NCBI GenBank assembly: GCA_964017065.1
Contig: OZ024783.1
Span: 4,595,399-4,659,398 of the forward strand
Direction: 5' to 3'
Length of the DNA stretch: 64,000 nt
Source of the DNA: Haliclona indistincta
Lineage: Eukaryota > Porifera > Demospongiae > Haplosclerida > Chalinidae
Part shown: positions 24,101 through 36,819 of the stretch, piece by piece
Numbering within the stretch: position 1 is the stretch's first letter
Layout of the letters: every line of letters starts with the position of its first letter
The notes under the pieces: generated by a model
Told to the model about the DNA's origin: nothing
Seen by the model: the letters and a program-made list of their open reading frames with translations, nothing else
Databases searched by the model: none
Translations under genes and position numbers: made by a program

Positions 24101-27100
24101 GGTGTCTTCACGGCATTGTAGCTACAATATTTTTCTTGGGAATTCTACAAAATGTACATAGGAAGACCTCTTGAAAGCTTCCTAAACTTGTAGATGATGT
24201 AAATGAAATATGAAGACCTGGTATCAAATATTTTGGGCAATTGTCGAATTTTTGAAAAATTAAGGATTTTGAAAAAAGAATACAGACTAGCTAATACTGT
24301 AGCTGTAGCTATACTGTAGCTGGATGCAGTACAATATCATTAAAGCACATTAGTATACTTAATGGCACATAACTGTGCCCTTGGCACATGACAAGATTTT
24401 AATGCTTCATAGAAAAGCAGGCTACAAAAAGTTAACTACATACATCACATCTCCATTATATAGTTCTTATACAATGTAGCTATAATACATTACATTATAT
24501 TTATATACACAGCTTTTCCCATCAATGAAAAAGCACCAGCCAACACAACTATTGGGACTGTCTTAGCTACTGATCCTGATGGATCATCAATTCCTGTTCA
24601 ATATTCTATCAACCACCCTGCTTTCAATGCAACTCCAGATGGACAATTGGTGTTTGTCGGAACACCAGAAGATATTGATGCTGAAACAAATCCTACGTAA
24701 GTAAATTCTTTTTTTTTTCATATTCAACATTCAATAACACAACAATAGGCTAATGCTAATTAATATAAACCAGCTGATCTATACCCCGCCGGCCTTCCCA
24801 GTTAGTATGTTTGTGCACTCAATGACATAATAAACCACATGCAGTAGCATTTCCTTGGAAGGTGTTATGACATAATACGTACTGCTTAATGATACATTTT
24901 TCAACAGATATCTATATTACACTATGACTGCCACCAGTCAAGGTAATACAAGCACTGCTACACTTCACCTTGAAATCATTGACTATAATGAATATTCTCC
25001 AAAGTTTATGAATGACAACTACACATTCTCAATAACTGAAAACTTATCGCCCAGACAAATAGGTATATTGAGGGCTACTGACGATGACCGTTCCCCTGTG
25101 ACAAGATTCCAGCTATTGTCCGGTAACATAAACTTTTTCACCATCTATAGTTATAATATATTTAGTCAAATCCCATATGGTCAAATCGATACAACACAAA
25201 TACTTGACTATGAACAACATCAAGAACTAGAGCTAGTAGTAATGGCATATAATACTGACAATGCTGTTATCCGAAATTCAACAGTGCCAGTTGTGATCAA
25301 GATAATAGACGTCAATGATAATTCTCCAATTTTTTCACCCAACAACTACACATTCAATGTGCCGGAATATTCTGTAAAAGGAGATGTGGTCGGAAACATT
25401 ACAGCCACTGATGCAGACAGTGGAGATTTTGGAACTGTTTTTTACTCCATTGTAGTAAGTCTACCTATAGACGACATCTTTGTCATTAATGAAACCACAG
25501 GAGCTATCTATGTAGCAAGTGCTTCACTGCCAGACAAGGAACAAAATCCTGCTTATGCTTTACGAATACAAGCTCAAGATGGTGGATCGCCTTCCCTAGA
25601 AACAACTACACTTGTTTTTATATCAGTCATCGATGTGAATGAAAAACCTGTATTCACTCGACTTAACTATACAGTTGAGTTAGCTGAAGATGTCTTAGAT
25701 GGAACACACATCCTTCAAGTTCAAGCCACAGAGACAAGAGACCTTGGAAACAACTCTATAATCACTTACTTCATCATTCCACCTGATGGATATGCTCAAG
25801 AAGATCCTGTTGATTTGTGTATGAATAGCAGCGACACAGAAAACAGTCTGGAGTCAATTGGGAGTGGCCTTACTGTAAACAATGCAACCACAGAGGTTTG
25901 CCCAACTCTCTTTCCATTTGATATCAATCCATCAACTGGTGAAATCAGAATTCAGTCTTCTCTTGATTATGAGGAGAGCACTAGCTGGGTATTTACAGTT
26001 GTCGCCAAAGACGGCGGAGTTATAAGTCTGAATGACACAGCTATAGTTACAGTGATTGTCAGTGATGTTAATGACAATGCTCCTGTATTCATCGATGATC
26101 CATTCAATATCAGTGTGAGTTATAAACTTCCTGTTGGCAGTGTAGTAACTGATGCTGTCAAAGCATATGACGCAGATAAAGTTAGCGATGGTAATCTCAG
26201 ATACTACATTATTTCTGGTGATGACGGAAAGTTTAGTATGAATTTGACCACAGGACAGATAGTTCTTGACAACACACTTGATATCATGACATACATTATC
26301 CGAGTACAAGTCACTGATGGTGAATTTGAAGCTGATGCAGACGTCATATTACATGCAATAGACACCAACAACAGTAAGCCGGAATTTTTAATGGATGTTT
26401 TCACTGGGTCATTTCCTGAAGAAGAACAAGCTGGTTACTTTATCATGAAAATAACTGCTACGGATGAAGACAGTGTCTCCTATCAGTTAATCAACACTGA
26501 TAAGTTCTTTATCAATCAAACATCCGGTGAATTATTCACTAATGCAGTATTTGACTTCGAGACTCTTCCAAATGGATACAATCTAACTGTAGAAGCATTT
26601 GATGATAGAACACCTCCAGAAACTGCAAGTGCTACTGTTGTGTTGTCTGTTATGGACATTAATGATAACAATCCTTACTTTAGCAATGACTCGTATACAG
26701 CTGAGCTACGAGAAGGCATATACGTTCAGGAGTTTGTGATCGAGCTGACTGCTATGGATAATGACTCGGGCAGTAACGCTGAGATTGAATATGCTATTGT
26801 TCAAACAAACTTCTCTTCTGCTTTCAACATTAGCAATGAAGGCGTACTGACTGCCATGGGATTTTTTGATTTCGATCAGGCTGATGAAATGCCTCGTAAC
26901 TACACATTTATCATCTCTGCTACTGACAAAGGTTATCCTTCAAGAAACGGGAGTACCACCATTGTCATAAATATTGTCGATATTAATGATAATGCACCGA
27001 TGTTTTCCAGCCCATCATTTCAAGTACTCGTTCCTGAAAATTTCACAGTCAATCAAACTGTTTTCACAGTCACCGCCTTTGATGCAGACTCAGGAATCAA

Positions 27101-30100
27101 CAAAATGATCAGATATGAGATACACTCAAGCTACCCTGAATCCTGTATAGACACATACAATATTGATGCTGTCACTGGAAATATTTCTCTAGCGAAATCT
27201 ATTGATTTTGAAACTGAAGATGATCTTGACTGTTCTTTGTTCGTGGAAGCAAGTGACCTTGGCGATCCTTCTCGAAGCAGCGATGTAACAATTTTCACAC
27301 ACATAACAAATGTAAATGAGTTTTCACCTATGATTACAGGAAATCTAGAAGCTTCCGTGGCTGAGAACTCTCCTTCTGGAACTGTTTTCTACACACTTAT
27401 GGGTGTTGATCATGATATGAACAATGTCTTGTATGAAGTTGTTGATGGAGAGGATGCCTTTAGTGTCAATGCTACTTCTGGTGAAGTATCAGTTGCAGTA
27501 GGAGCTATGCTAGATTATGAGATGACAGCATTATACAACATCACCATAATAGCTAAAGATGACGGAGAGCCAGTTCTATCCTCACCACCTAAAATATTAA
27601 TAATTAGCATCACAGATGAAAATGACCAGCCACCAGTGTTTGAGCAAGCTGCTTACTACGTCTCGCTGCGAGAAAAAACTCCGGTTGGTTCCACAATCCT
27701 CATCACCAGGGCAACCGATATGGACACACCACCGAATGCTCAGATAAGTTACACGTTTATTACCAATGAAGAAGCCGAAACCAATTACGGTAAATTTCTT
27801 GTGAACAGCTCAACAGGTGCAGTAACAATCAGTGCCTCATTGGACTATGAAACTGAACAACACTTCTACTACATGATCATGGAAGCGAGTGATGGAGTGA
27901 ACAAGGATACAGTTCAAGTAAATATCAGAGTCTTAGAGTCTAATGACAACTATCCTGTCTTCAACAACCTACCGAATACTACAAGTGTTTCTGAAGATGC
28001 TGAAAACGACACTTTTATATTTCAAGCAACAGCAACAGATGCTGATTTCCTTGTGAATGGTAAAATAATCTACTCTCTCGCACAGCAAGATGACCCTAAG
28101 TTTAGGATTGAACCAGAGACAGGAATTATACGAGTTCTAGGAGATGAGCAGTTTGATTTTGACAAAGATATCAGAGAGTACACAATCACAGTGATAGCAT
28201 CAGACAGAGGCGGGCAGGAACCAAACGGAAGCAATGAGGCAGATGAAGTGAATGGGTTCGATCCAAATTCTTTTATCAATTTAAATGATAGTTCGCTATC
28301 AACATCACGAGTTCTTGTGATAGCTATCACTGATGTTAATGACAACGCACCGAAATTCCTTCAAGACAAGTACACCACAGCTGTTGAGGAAGATGAGGTT
28401 AATAAAATAGTCGTTTTGAAAGTTACAGCCCAAGATGATGATGAAATAGGAACAGACAGATCAGCAGTGCGTTATACTATTGTTTCGGGAGCTAGTGATC
28501 ATTTTGAAATAAACACCACTTCAGGCATAATCACATCAGTTCCACCAATTGACAGAGAAACAAATTCATCCTTTGAATTTATTGTGAAGGCATATGATCT
28601 AGGTACTCCCAGTATGAACAGCAGTGTCCTTGTAAATGTGACAATTATCGACATTGACGATGAAGCACCAAGATTCAATAAAAATATCTACCACACTGAC
28701 CTCAAAGAGAATTCCCCTGAAGGGACTTTCGTTATTAAGCTATTCGCTGTTGACATTGACCAGAACACAATCGGTAACATTAGCTATACCCTTCTTGACA
28801 ATTTGGAGCATTTTGCTATTGACAACAGCAGTGGTATAATCACTACTACATCTTTACCTGTGGACAGAGAAGTTGCAACTCATTTTATCCTCTCTGTGAA
28901 AGCAACGGACGGTACAGGATTGTTTGACAATGCAACTGTCGTCATTACAGTAATTGATGAAAATGACAATGCTCCCTCTTTTGAAAATAATACCTACCTC
29001 TTCAACATATCAGAGACCACACCAATTGGGTCTTTTGTAACACCTGCCGTCACTGCCACAGACGGCGACTCAGGAAATTTTAATGTCACCTTGTATACCT
29101 TGGTTCAGACAGCTGGAGAGTTTCGTCGTTTCCAAATTAATCAAGTGACCGGTACAATTGAAGTAGTTGGTTCCCTTTGCTTAGATTTAAGTCCATCTCA
29201 GACTTATGCATTTACAATAATTGCAATCGATGCGGATCCTTTAGTCGACTTCAATGATACAGCTGAAATGTTCGTAATTGTGCACGAAGAGAATAATTTC
29301 AGTCCTATTTTCACTCATCAGTCATATGTTGGGCGTCTTAATAAACTAGCAACCGCCGGTAGTGTTGTCCTTCCTTCGCTTCAAGCTACAGATCAAGACA
29401 TTTGTTCTGGTGACCCTGTGTTTAGGATTGCAACTGGAAACATTAACAACACTTTCGAGATCAACAACAATACAGGAAAATTAATCCTTGCTCGAAACCT
29501 CACAGAAAATGACTTTTCATTTAAACTCACTTTGACAGCAACAGACACTAAAATACAGTACCGTACTGGAAGTGTACAACTGATAGTTCTGATTGGTCAA
29601 TTGCTACCCATTACCATAACAGCTGACAAGGCTCTTACAGTTCCAGGTCTTTCGAAATTAACTCAAACTGTCTACCAACAGGAACTATGGTTACACAATG
29701 GAGGACAAATATCCTCTCTGCCAATAGTTACTTACACACTTGGAAACACTCAAGTAAACAGGACTCTTCATGTAGAAGCAGCAGAAGCTATTAGCATCAC
29801 AGCCGTCTTGGTTACTGAGTCTGTCTACAGTGACCGGAACGAAGTGATGGTTGCTCTACAAGTCTCAGCTGAAAAGCATGAGCAGGCTTATGTCAGAGAG
29901 ACTGAAGTGTATGTAACTATAGTTCCTCCAGTTGAACTAGCTCCAGCTACACCTATACTTGGTACATGTACAACAAGTCCTCCTGGAACTGGCAGCTATT
30001 GTCTTGCAAGAGTTGTTGTACCAAATTTTTGGTTTGATTCACAAAATTCTACTAACTTCACATCAGGATCTGGTTACCCCTCATCGGAAACTGTTTCTGT

Positions 30101-33100
30101 ATTGTATGGTCTAGATAGTGAGCAAAACACGCAACAAACAATTGGAGATGTTTCACTTATCTCAATGCCATCTTGCCCAAATGCAAGCATAGTTAATAAA
30201 GTAAGAGTATCAGTCCCGCATAGAGTGAACTATCCCGGTGAGACAATTGAAGTAGAAGTTGCTGCTAATGCTGAATATGACATCACTAACTATCAGTTCA
30301 GCTGTGAGACTGAAGACGGAATCATGTTCACTAAAGTATCCTCTAGCAACAGGTACATCATTGCTACTGTGATTAACGGGTCAATCATACGTGTCAGTGG
30401 TATTAATCTTGATCCACACAATGAACCAGTCACTAAACTAGAGCAGCTGGTCACTATGGAAATCACGCTAGATGAATCTCTTTATGTAACTAAGGAAACC
30501 TACTTCAAGTTTAGCTGCTTTGTTGATCATGTTGTCAATGTTCGGGTAAAAGAATCTGTTTCTCAATCATTTGCCTCTCATGTTAATTTAAGGCAGCCAT
30601 CTTGTGAGGCAGAGTTTGCCGAAATCCTTATCGCACCAAAAACACTGCAAGGAATGTTTGCCTATTCTTCATCTAATTCGATTTTAAACACAGCCAAGCT
30701 GAATGGAAACAAAGTTACTGCAAATGTGACAGTTATTGGAGTGTACAATTCCGGTGAGTTTATGACAGAAAAAGATCTCCAATGCGAGTCTAGTGCCCCA
30801 CTTAAAGTAACTGATGACTGTGAGCAAGTCTACCAAGATGGTACAGAGAGTTTTGGCAGTAATTTTACGAACGTTACCATCACTGCTCATTCTGGTGAGA
30901 CTGCCACTCTCTTCTTCAGAGTCTGGTATCCAGTTGAGACCCATATTATCACTGAGTCAGATGAACTGCATCGTATCAATGGAACTTTTGACTCAAACTG
31001 TAGCAATCTTTATGAAAAAACCAAAGTTGAAATTGAGGTTGTCTTTCAGGCTGGAGAAAATCTGAATCAAACCACTTTACTGACATCACTTCTTCAAAAC
31101 AACATCTTCTCCTCAAATCCTGACATCATTGATCTGATTGATGGTGGCCTTTATATCAAGGCCATTGGCAAATCTGCTGGAACAGCTTATCTTGAACTCA
31201 GGCAAAAAGAAGGAGGCTTGATTATCAATGAGTTAGAATTGGTTGTGTCTGATACACCAGTTTCAGTGGAAGATCTCAGTCTCAATCTTCATACTTCTCT
31301 CAAACCAGTGAAGCTCAAAGAAGCAACTGCTGGCAGCCAGTACAATGAAAATGCTTTAGTTGAAATCAAAACTGATGTTCATTATCTCAACACGCCTGTA
31401 GCAGTAGTGGCTGATGCTATTCTGAGCAATGGACATACCTTTGAATTATCTCACGAAGACGGCTTTCACTTAACCTCTGAGAATGAAGAAGTGATCACAA
31501 TTTCAACAAATGAAGAAATTAAAGTGAGAGGATCGGGTAACGGCCTTCTTCTGAGAGGGAACTGGACATACAATGACCACTGCAGCAATAGTGAAAGTGG
31601 TGCGAGTGGTGGGAGTAATGAAAATGGTGAAAGTGTGTTTTCGACTGCAGAGTTTGTCATCGTATCTTTAGTCAGGATAAGCTCAATTGAAGCTAGCACC
31701 GAAAATACCAAACTTGCTGTGATTCAACATGCAAGAATTCTCAATCTTCCAAATTCAACATCAATCACAGCCAACATCGTTCATGCTGACGGCGAAAGAG
31801 TTGATGTGACTTCCGATGCGAGGACAATCTTTCAAGATTCTGAAAATATTCTCGTTTTCTCACAAGGTCTAGTGAATGTGTCAGCAGAATTTGATGTGAT
31901 GACAAGCTCTGGATTTTCTGATGACTCTGCTTTAACTAACATCACAGTTCAGTACCATTCCTCACAAGTAGACACCAATGTCACGATTGGACCAATTGAA
32001 GTTGTCAGTATTGTTGAAATCCGGCTCAAATCTTATCCACATCCAGGCTGGATTGAGGCAGAGCCTATCAGCACTTTAAGACGCTATTCTGGTGTCTCAT
32101 CATTCCAGAAAGCTCAGTTAAAACTTGTAGCTATTCTCAACAATGGAGATGAAGTTGAAATTACCAATGCTTCATCTGTGGATTACTACATCAAAAACAC
32201 AGGATCAGAGGCCGAAATCAATGGGAGTGTGCTGACTGTGTATGCAGCACCTACCATCGTCAACATTACTGCTGAAGTAGCTGGACTCCTTGCCGAAACC
32301 AGTATTGAAATACTTGATGAAGTAGTGACAGTTAAAAACATCACAGAACTTGACTTGGGCATTGAACACACGTTTTCTGAAGTCATGAACAGCTCAGCAG
32401 TAGTTAAGAAAGTTGGATTATTGTTCAGTGATCTGAGTAAAATTCCCAATGTGATTGGTGAAAATGGTCCAATCATTGATGGCTTAGTATATTTCAATTC
32501 TTCTGCTGATGATGTCATCAGCATTGATAGCAGTAGTGGAGAAATGACTCTTCTTCATAACTCTTACTCTCTAGTGCAGCTCTCGGTCACAGCTTATACA
32601 GACATGGATGTCAATAACTCACAATCACTGTATGCAAATCTAGTTCCAGCCCACGGAGATGCAGATTTTGGCAGTGAGATTGGCTCTCCTTTACCAGATC
32701 TAAATTTAAACACATCCTTCATTCTACCAATCTACATCAACACCAGTAATACCACAGTTGGAGCAATTGAATTACGTGTTACCTATGACGAAAATGTTCT
32801 CGAGCTCATTTCACGGCCCGAACCTCCAAGCAATTTGTCATACGCTTTATTCGAGAGCTCATACAATGACATTGACGGTGAAACAAGTTTTGGGATTTTA
32901 TTTCAAAGTGGTTCCACTGGAGATGCACGAATGCATGTTGGGTCACTTTCTTTCAATGTGAAGAGTGAAGGGCCTGGTTTTATATCTGTTGATGTAATCA
33001 CTTTGAATACTTACAATACCACCATCGATGACATTGGTTCTGCTAATCCACGAAAGTCAGCTGCAGCACAAATCATTTTTCCTATCAATGATGCTGCTCA

Positions 33101-35864
33101 TGAAATGATCATGATTCCCTCAGCACCAACTTTACCAGTTCGTTGTGAGTCTCCTCCTTGTTCCTCAGAGCAGTGTACCGCCATAGCAGGAGCAGATGCT
33201 AATGGTGACTGCGTCTTTGATTTACTAGATGCTTTGGCAACACTGCAACAGTCAGCCATTGGAAATTCGTCGTCCATTTCTAAACCACAAGCAATGGATG
33301 CAGACAAGAATGGTCGTATTAGCACAGTTGACGCTCAGTTGCTTGCAAAGGCTAATTTTGATAATTACCCCTTCATTACTGATATAAATGTTCAATTAAT
33401 TGACCCTGATTGTACTCTTACTGTAAACATGACTCTGGGAAGAAAATCTGGAGCAGCTTTACAGAACAACACTTACATCATCTTTGGCTTGTTTCACACT
33501 AGTCTAGACTTCCAAGCTCAATACGATGCTACAACATTTTCTATTGGGTTTAAACAAGTCACACTGGATCTACCAGAAGGAGCATATGGAGGATGGATTG
33601 CTCCAGAATACTTAGGCAATGGAATCTACAGCATTAGAACAGAATTTAACACCATTTCTCAAGTAGGAATAGGTTTCGTGGCTGTGTATGGTGACACTAG
33701 GGACATACAATCTCGCTATGTTACTGTAATTGGCAAGCCCACTCCTCCTGTTGAATTTAAACAACTGGTGCTAAACATTAGAGGGTCACAATTGCCTTTT
33801 AATGTCTCACTTGTAGATGGTTTTAATGCCCAGACATCATTCAACAGCAACTTTAGTGATTTATTGTGCTACAATATGTACCCACCGGTAATACAACAAG
33901 AAAGCCCTTACTCAACCAGTAGACCAGAGAACATAGCTATAGACAGCACTGTTATGACTGTCAATGCTACTGACAGTGACTACCCTCTATCATCTGGTCA
34001 GCTGAGCTACACTTTGAAGAACCTGACACAGCCAGGAACACTCTCCATTAATTCAGTAACTGGTGAACTCTATGTGTCTGGTGCCCTAGACTATGAGCAA
34101 TACAATGAGATACGTGTGACTGTAGTTGTAACAGACCAAGGTCCACACATACCAGCACAAAAGAGCACTACTCTTGATGTTGTAATACTAGTAAATGATA
34201 CAAATGACAATCCACCTGTGCCATCGCAGTCATTTTATGCCATTAACATCAGTGAAGGAATGGCTGCTCCATCTGGAAGTCTTTTAAACATTAGTGTGAA
34301 TGACAACGACACTAGTTTGCAGTTTCGATATTTTCAATTTATGATCACTAATGGTGATGATCCATCTCCACCAAAATTCAACATCGGTCTCACTAATGGT
34401 CAACTGACACTAGTCAGCATGTTAGACCGAGAAACACAAGACTTTTATAACCTCACTGTTCAAATAACAGACACGTCATCACCTGCACATTCGCTGACTG
34501 CTACCACATACATTGAAGTGACTATTGACGACATAAATGACAATAAGCCAGAGTTTTCATCACTTACAGTTGCAACTATTACTGAAAACAATATCATTGG
34601 TGACAGTTTCTACCAAGCCAATGCCATTGACATTGACCTAGATGCCAATAGTGAGATAACATACTCAATTGAAAGAATAGCAGAGGCGGATGACAGTGGT
34701 AATATATACTTGCCTTTGGAACTACACAATAACTTGTTTTCAATTAATCCTACTACTGGCACAGTAACAGCTAACACTGTACTTGATAGAGAAGGCTTGC
34801 ACAGTTTTAGAATTAATATTACTGCCACGGACAAAGGAACAGAACTTCACACTTCGATTCTCGACCTTTGGGTGCAGGTATGTGAATTGAATGATAATGC
34901 TCCTCAATTCAATTCATCTGAAGGATATATATTCTTCATCAGTGAAAATACTTCTAAAGGAACAATTGTGGGCACACAATTACGAATGCTGAGCTCAGAT
35001 AGTGACCATGGAGCATTTTGTGCCCAGGACACGAACAATGTGCAAGACAATGTGATAAAATACAAACTTGACAACAGTGATGAAATAGCTATTTTTACAG
35101 TAAGAGAGAGTGGCCAAATTGTAGTTATTGGAGACATTGACTATGAAAAGACGCAAGAGGCAACATTAAGAATCAAAGCGTTTGATCTTGGAGACCCACC
35201 ACTTGAAACTAGCACCACTGTGACAATCAACATACTAGACCTCAATGACAATGCTCCTGTATTCAATCAAGTACGCTATGAAGCTTCTGTACCTGACAAT
35301 GCAACAGTTGGGACTAGACTTGAAGTCATGATTATAGTCACAGATAGAGACAGTGGTAAAAATGGAGCTTTTGACATATCACTATCGGGAATAGGAGCTA
35401 AAGACTTTGAAATTGATGAAACTGGTTTTGTAAGAGTTAACCAACCACCTAATAAAGGGATTCTATTTTCATACAACCTAACAATTTCAGCCGTTGATAG
35501 AGGTTCACCTTCGTTGAACAGCACAGCTTATTTAGTCATTAATGTAGTTGATGGCAATGTTGATCCGTCTTGGACAGTGATAATCATTGTCCCGATTTTT
35601 ATCATCATCATCATTACAATTCTTTGCCTGCTGCTTTTTATCTGTTGTCGGTAAGCAACTTATGCACCCCACCACAAATCAGTTAATTTGCCCTAAATTT
35701 TTCAACACAGCAAAATTAAAGCCAAAAAATTGCGGCAGAAAATTAAAAGTTCAAGCACCAACTCTCTAATTGAAAAGCAGACTCCTGGTAATGCTGTTAT
35801 TTATTCATTGATATGCATTAAAATTCTTAATCTTTCTTTAGAATTTGAAATGAATGAAAGATAG
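18139..35864 (+). CDS. Coherin B: longer tandem paralogue of coherin A, truncated tail
   Basis: About 4332 residues from 15 exons joined in phase: 18139-18196, 19353-19423, 19572-19599, 19658-19779, 20084-20249, 20305-20560, 20677-21166, 21239-21401, 21705-21862, 21946-22241, 22300-22463, 24513-24696, 24908-35650, 35711-35787 and 35842-35864. A signal peptide (MDISAQILP...) leads into a Cys-containing N-terminal segment and extra cadherin repeats absent from A. From exon 9 on it follows A closely: cadherin repeats, TMEM132-like region (about residues 2287-3300), cohesin-like (3302-3443), dockerin (about 3476-3538), cadherin repeats and a membrane span (about 4273-4298). The tail has only about 32 residues because a net 16-base loss in the last exon brings in TAG at 35862. 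The lost tail codons are still legible downstream in another frame. The intron 22464-24512 carries an insertion of about 1.4 kb absent from A. Confidence 0.87.
22615..24010. mobile_element. Insertion of about 1.4 kb in a coherin B intron
   Basis: The matching intron of coherin A (4694-5102) lacks this stretch and runs straight from the sequence like 22600 to the sequence like 24015, so A shows the empty site. The insert holds a GC-richer block at about 22800-23220 with no recognisable product, followed by foldback element copy 2 with its left flank. It arrived after the coherin duplication, or was cleanly lost from A. Confidence 0.6.
23599..23990. mobile_element. Foldback (MITE-like) element, copy 2
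   Basis: Same family as 17003-17380. The left arm (about 23599-23742) and right arm (about 23838-23990) are inverted copies with outer ends reading AGATTTCTAACGAAATCA and its complement. It lies wholly inside an intron of coherin B. The left flank 23370-23598 also resembles 16780-17002. Confidence 0.75.
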
Positions 35865-36819
35865 AACAACATGCAAAAGCTACGGAAGTACAAGAACAAA
35901 AACCTGTCACTAAGTATGCATGGGAAACTGACGTGCTATAATTATTGATTTATTATGTGTAACTAATTTATTCTAATAAGTATTCACTATAAATGAAGCT
36001 GATAATATTAATCTTGTACCATGACGCCCTGAGTTGTTACCCTGCAATGTACCACAGTGTCTGCCGATTTAAATGGATTTCCACTGTAGTAGTTTTAGTA
36101 TTTAAAAAAATAATAATTTAATGTGTTGCACGGACACACACCATAGCATTATACACATGCTAACACAAGGTGTGCACCCAAAAAAATAAAGAAAAGAAAT
36201 TTTTTAGTTAAATTCTTATAATTATGATGAAAAGGTTGACAATACAAGATTATTCCAAGCTTTACAAGCAGAAGCAAAAAAGGAAGCAGAGAATGAGACT
36301 GGTGATCAAGAAGGGTGAGAGGATGCAGGTGTCTTGAAGGATAAGGGAGCCTCCTGAACTCAACACGTGCATTGGGGAAGTCAATAAGAGTGTTTACAAT
36401 CTTGTTCACAGTACATAGCTTCATGTGTGCTCTTCAGTCCAAAAAAGAACGGTATATAGTTTTGTAGGACTGGTTGAGCTTTAGTGAAAGGTTTAGAGTT
36501 TAGTTTTAGTGGTTATGGAAGGTACAATCGGCTTTAGTTTGAAATAAGCATCTATAATTCTCTATTTGATTCACCACCTGATGCAGTGATTATTCCTTGC
36601 TGTATAACTAGCTATAATCAATGTCTATCGATAGACAGACAAACATTCTGCGCACTACAACTCCAACTACGCCATTAGCTATAATACAGAAAGTTTATTG
36701 CTAATGCAAAGGGTCATGAATCTGATTCAATAATAATTTTATTGTCACGAGATAGTTGAATTTCATTAATACTTGCATCGTCCATAGCTTATGATCCTAT
36801 GTATTATATTTCAGCAACC
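35865..36819. other. 3' UTR of coherin B and spacer before the sulfatase
   Basis: Relic tail codons follow the coherin B stop up to about 35940. Similarity to the end of copy A ends about 36120, and AATAAA is at 36185. A short open stretch at 36225-36330 (GAA AAG GTT GAC then Gln/Ala/Glu-rich codons to TGA) loosely resembles the acidic coherin tail and could be a relic exon. The acceptor TTTCAG at 36808-36813, just before the sulfatase ATG, implies an upstream untranslated sulfatase exon that I cannot place. Confidence 0.35.

Noticed and set aside
36149..36424. 91-codon hydrophobic open frame on the - strand
   Set aside because: AT-rich spacer with no splice or domain support.
36799..36819. 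Earlier in-frame ATG for the sulfatase
   Set aside because: A splice acceptor (TTTCAG) lies between it and the ATG at 36820, and the signal peptide reads better from 36820.
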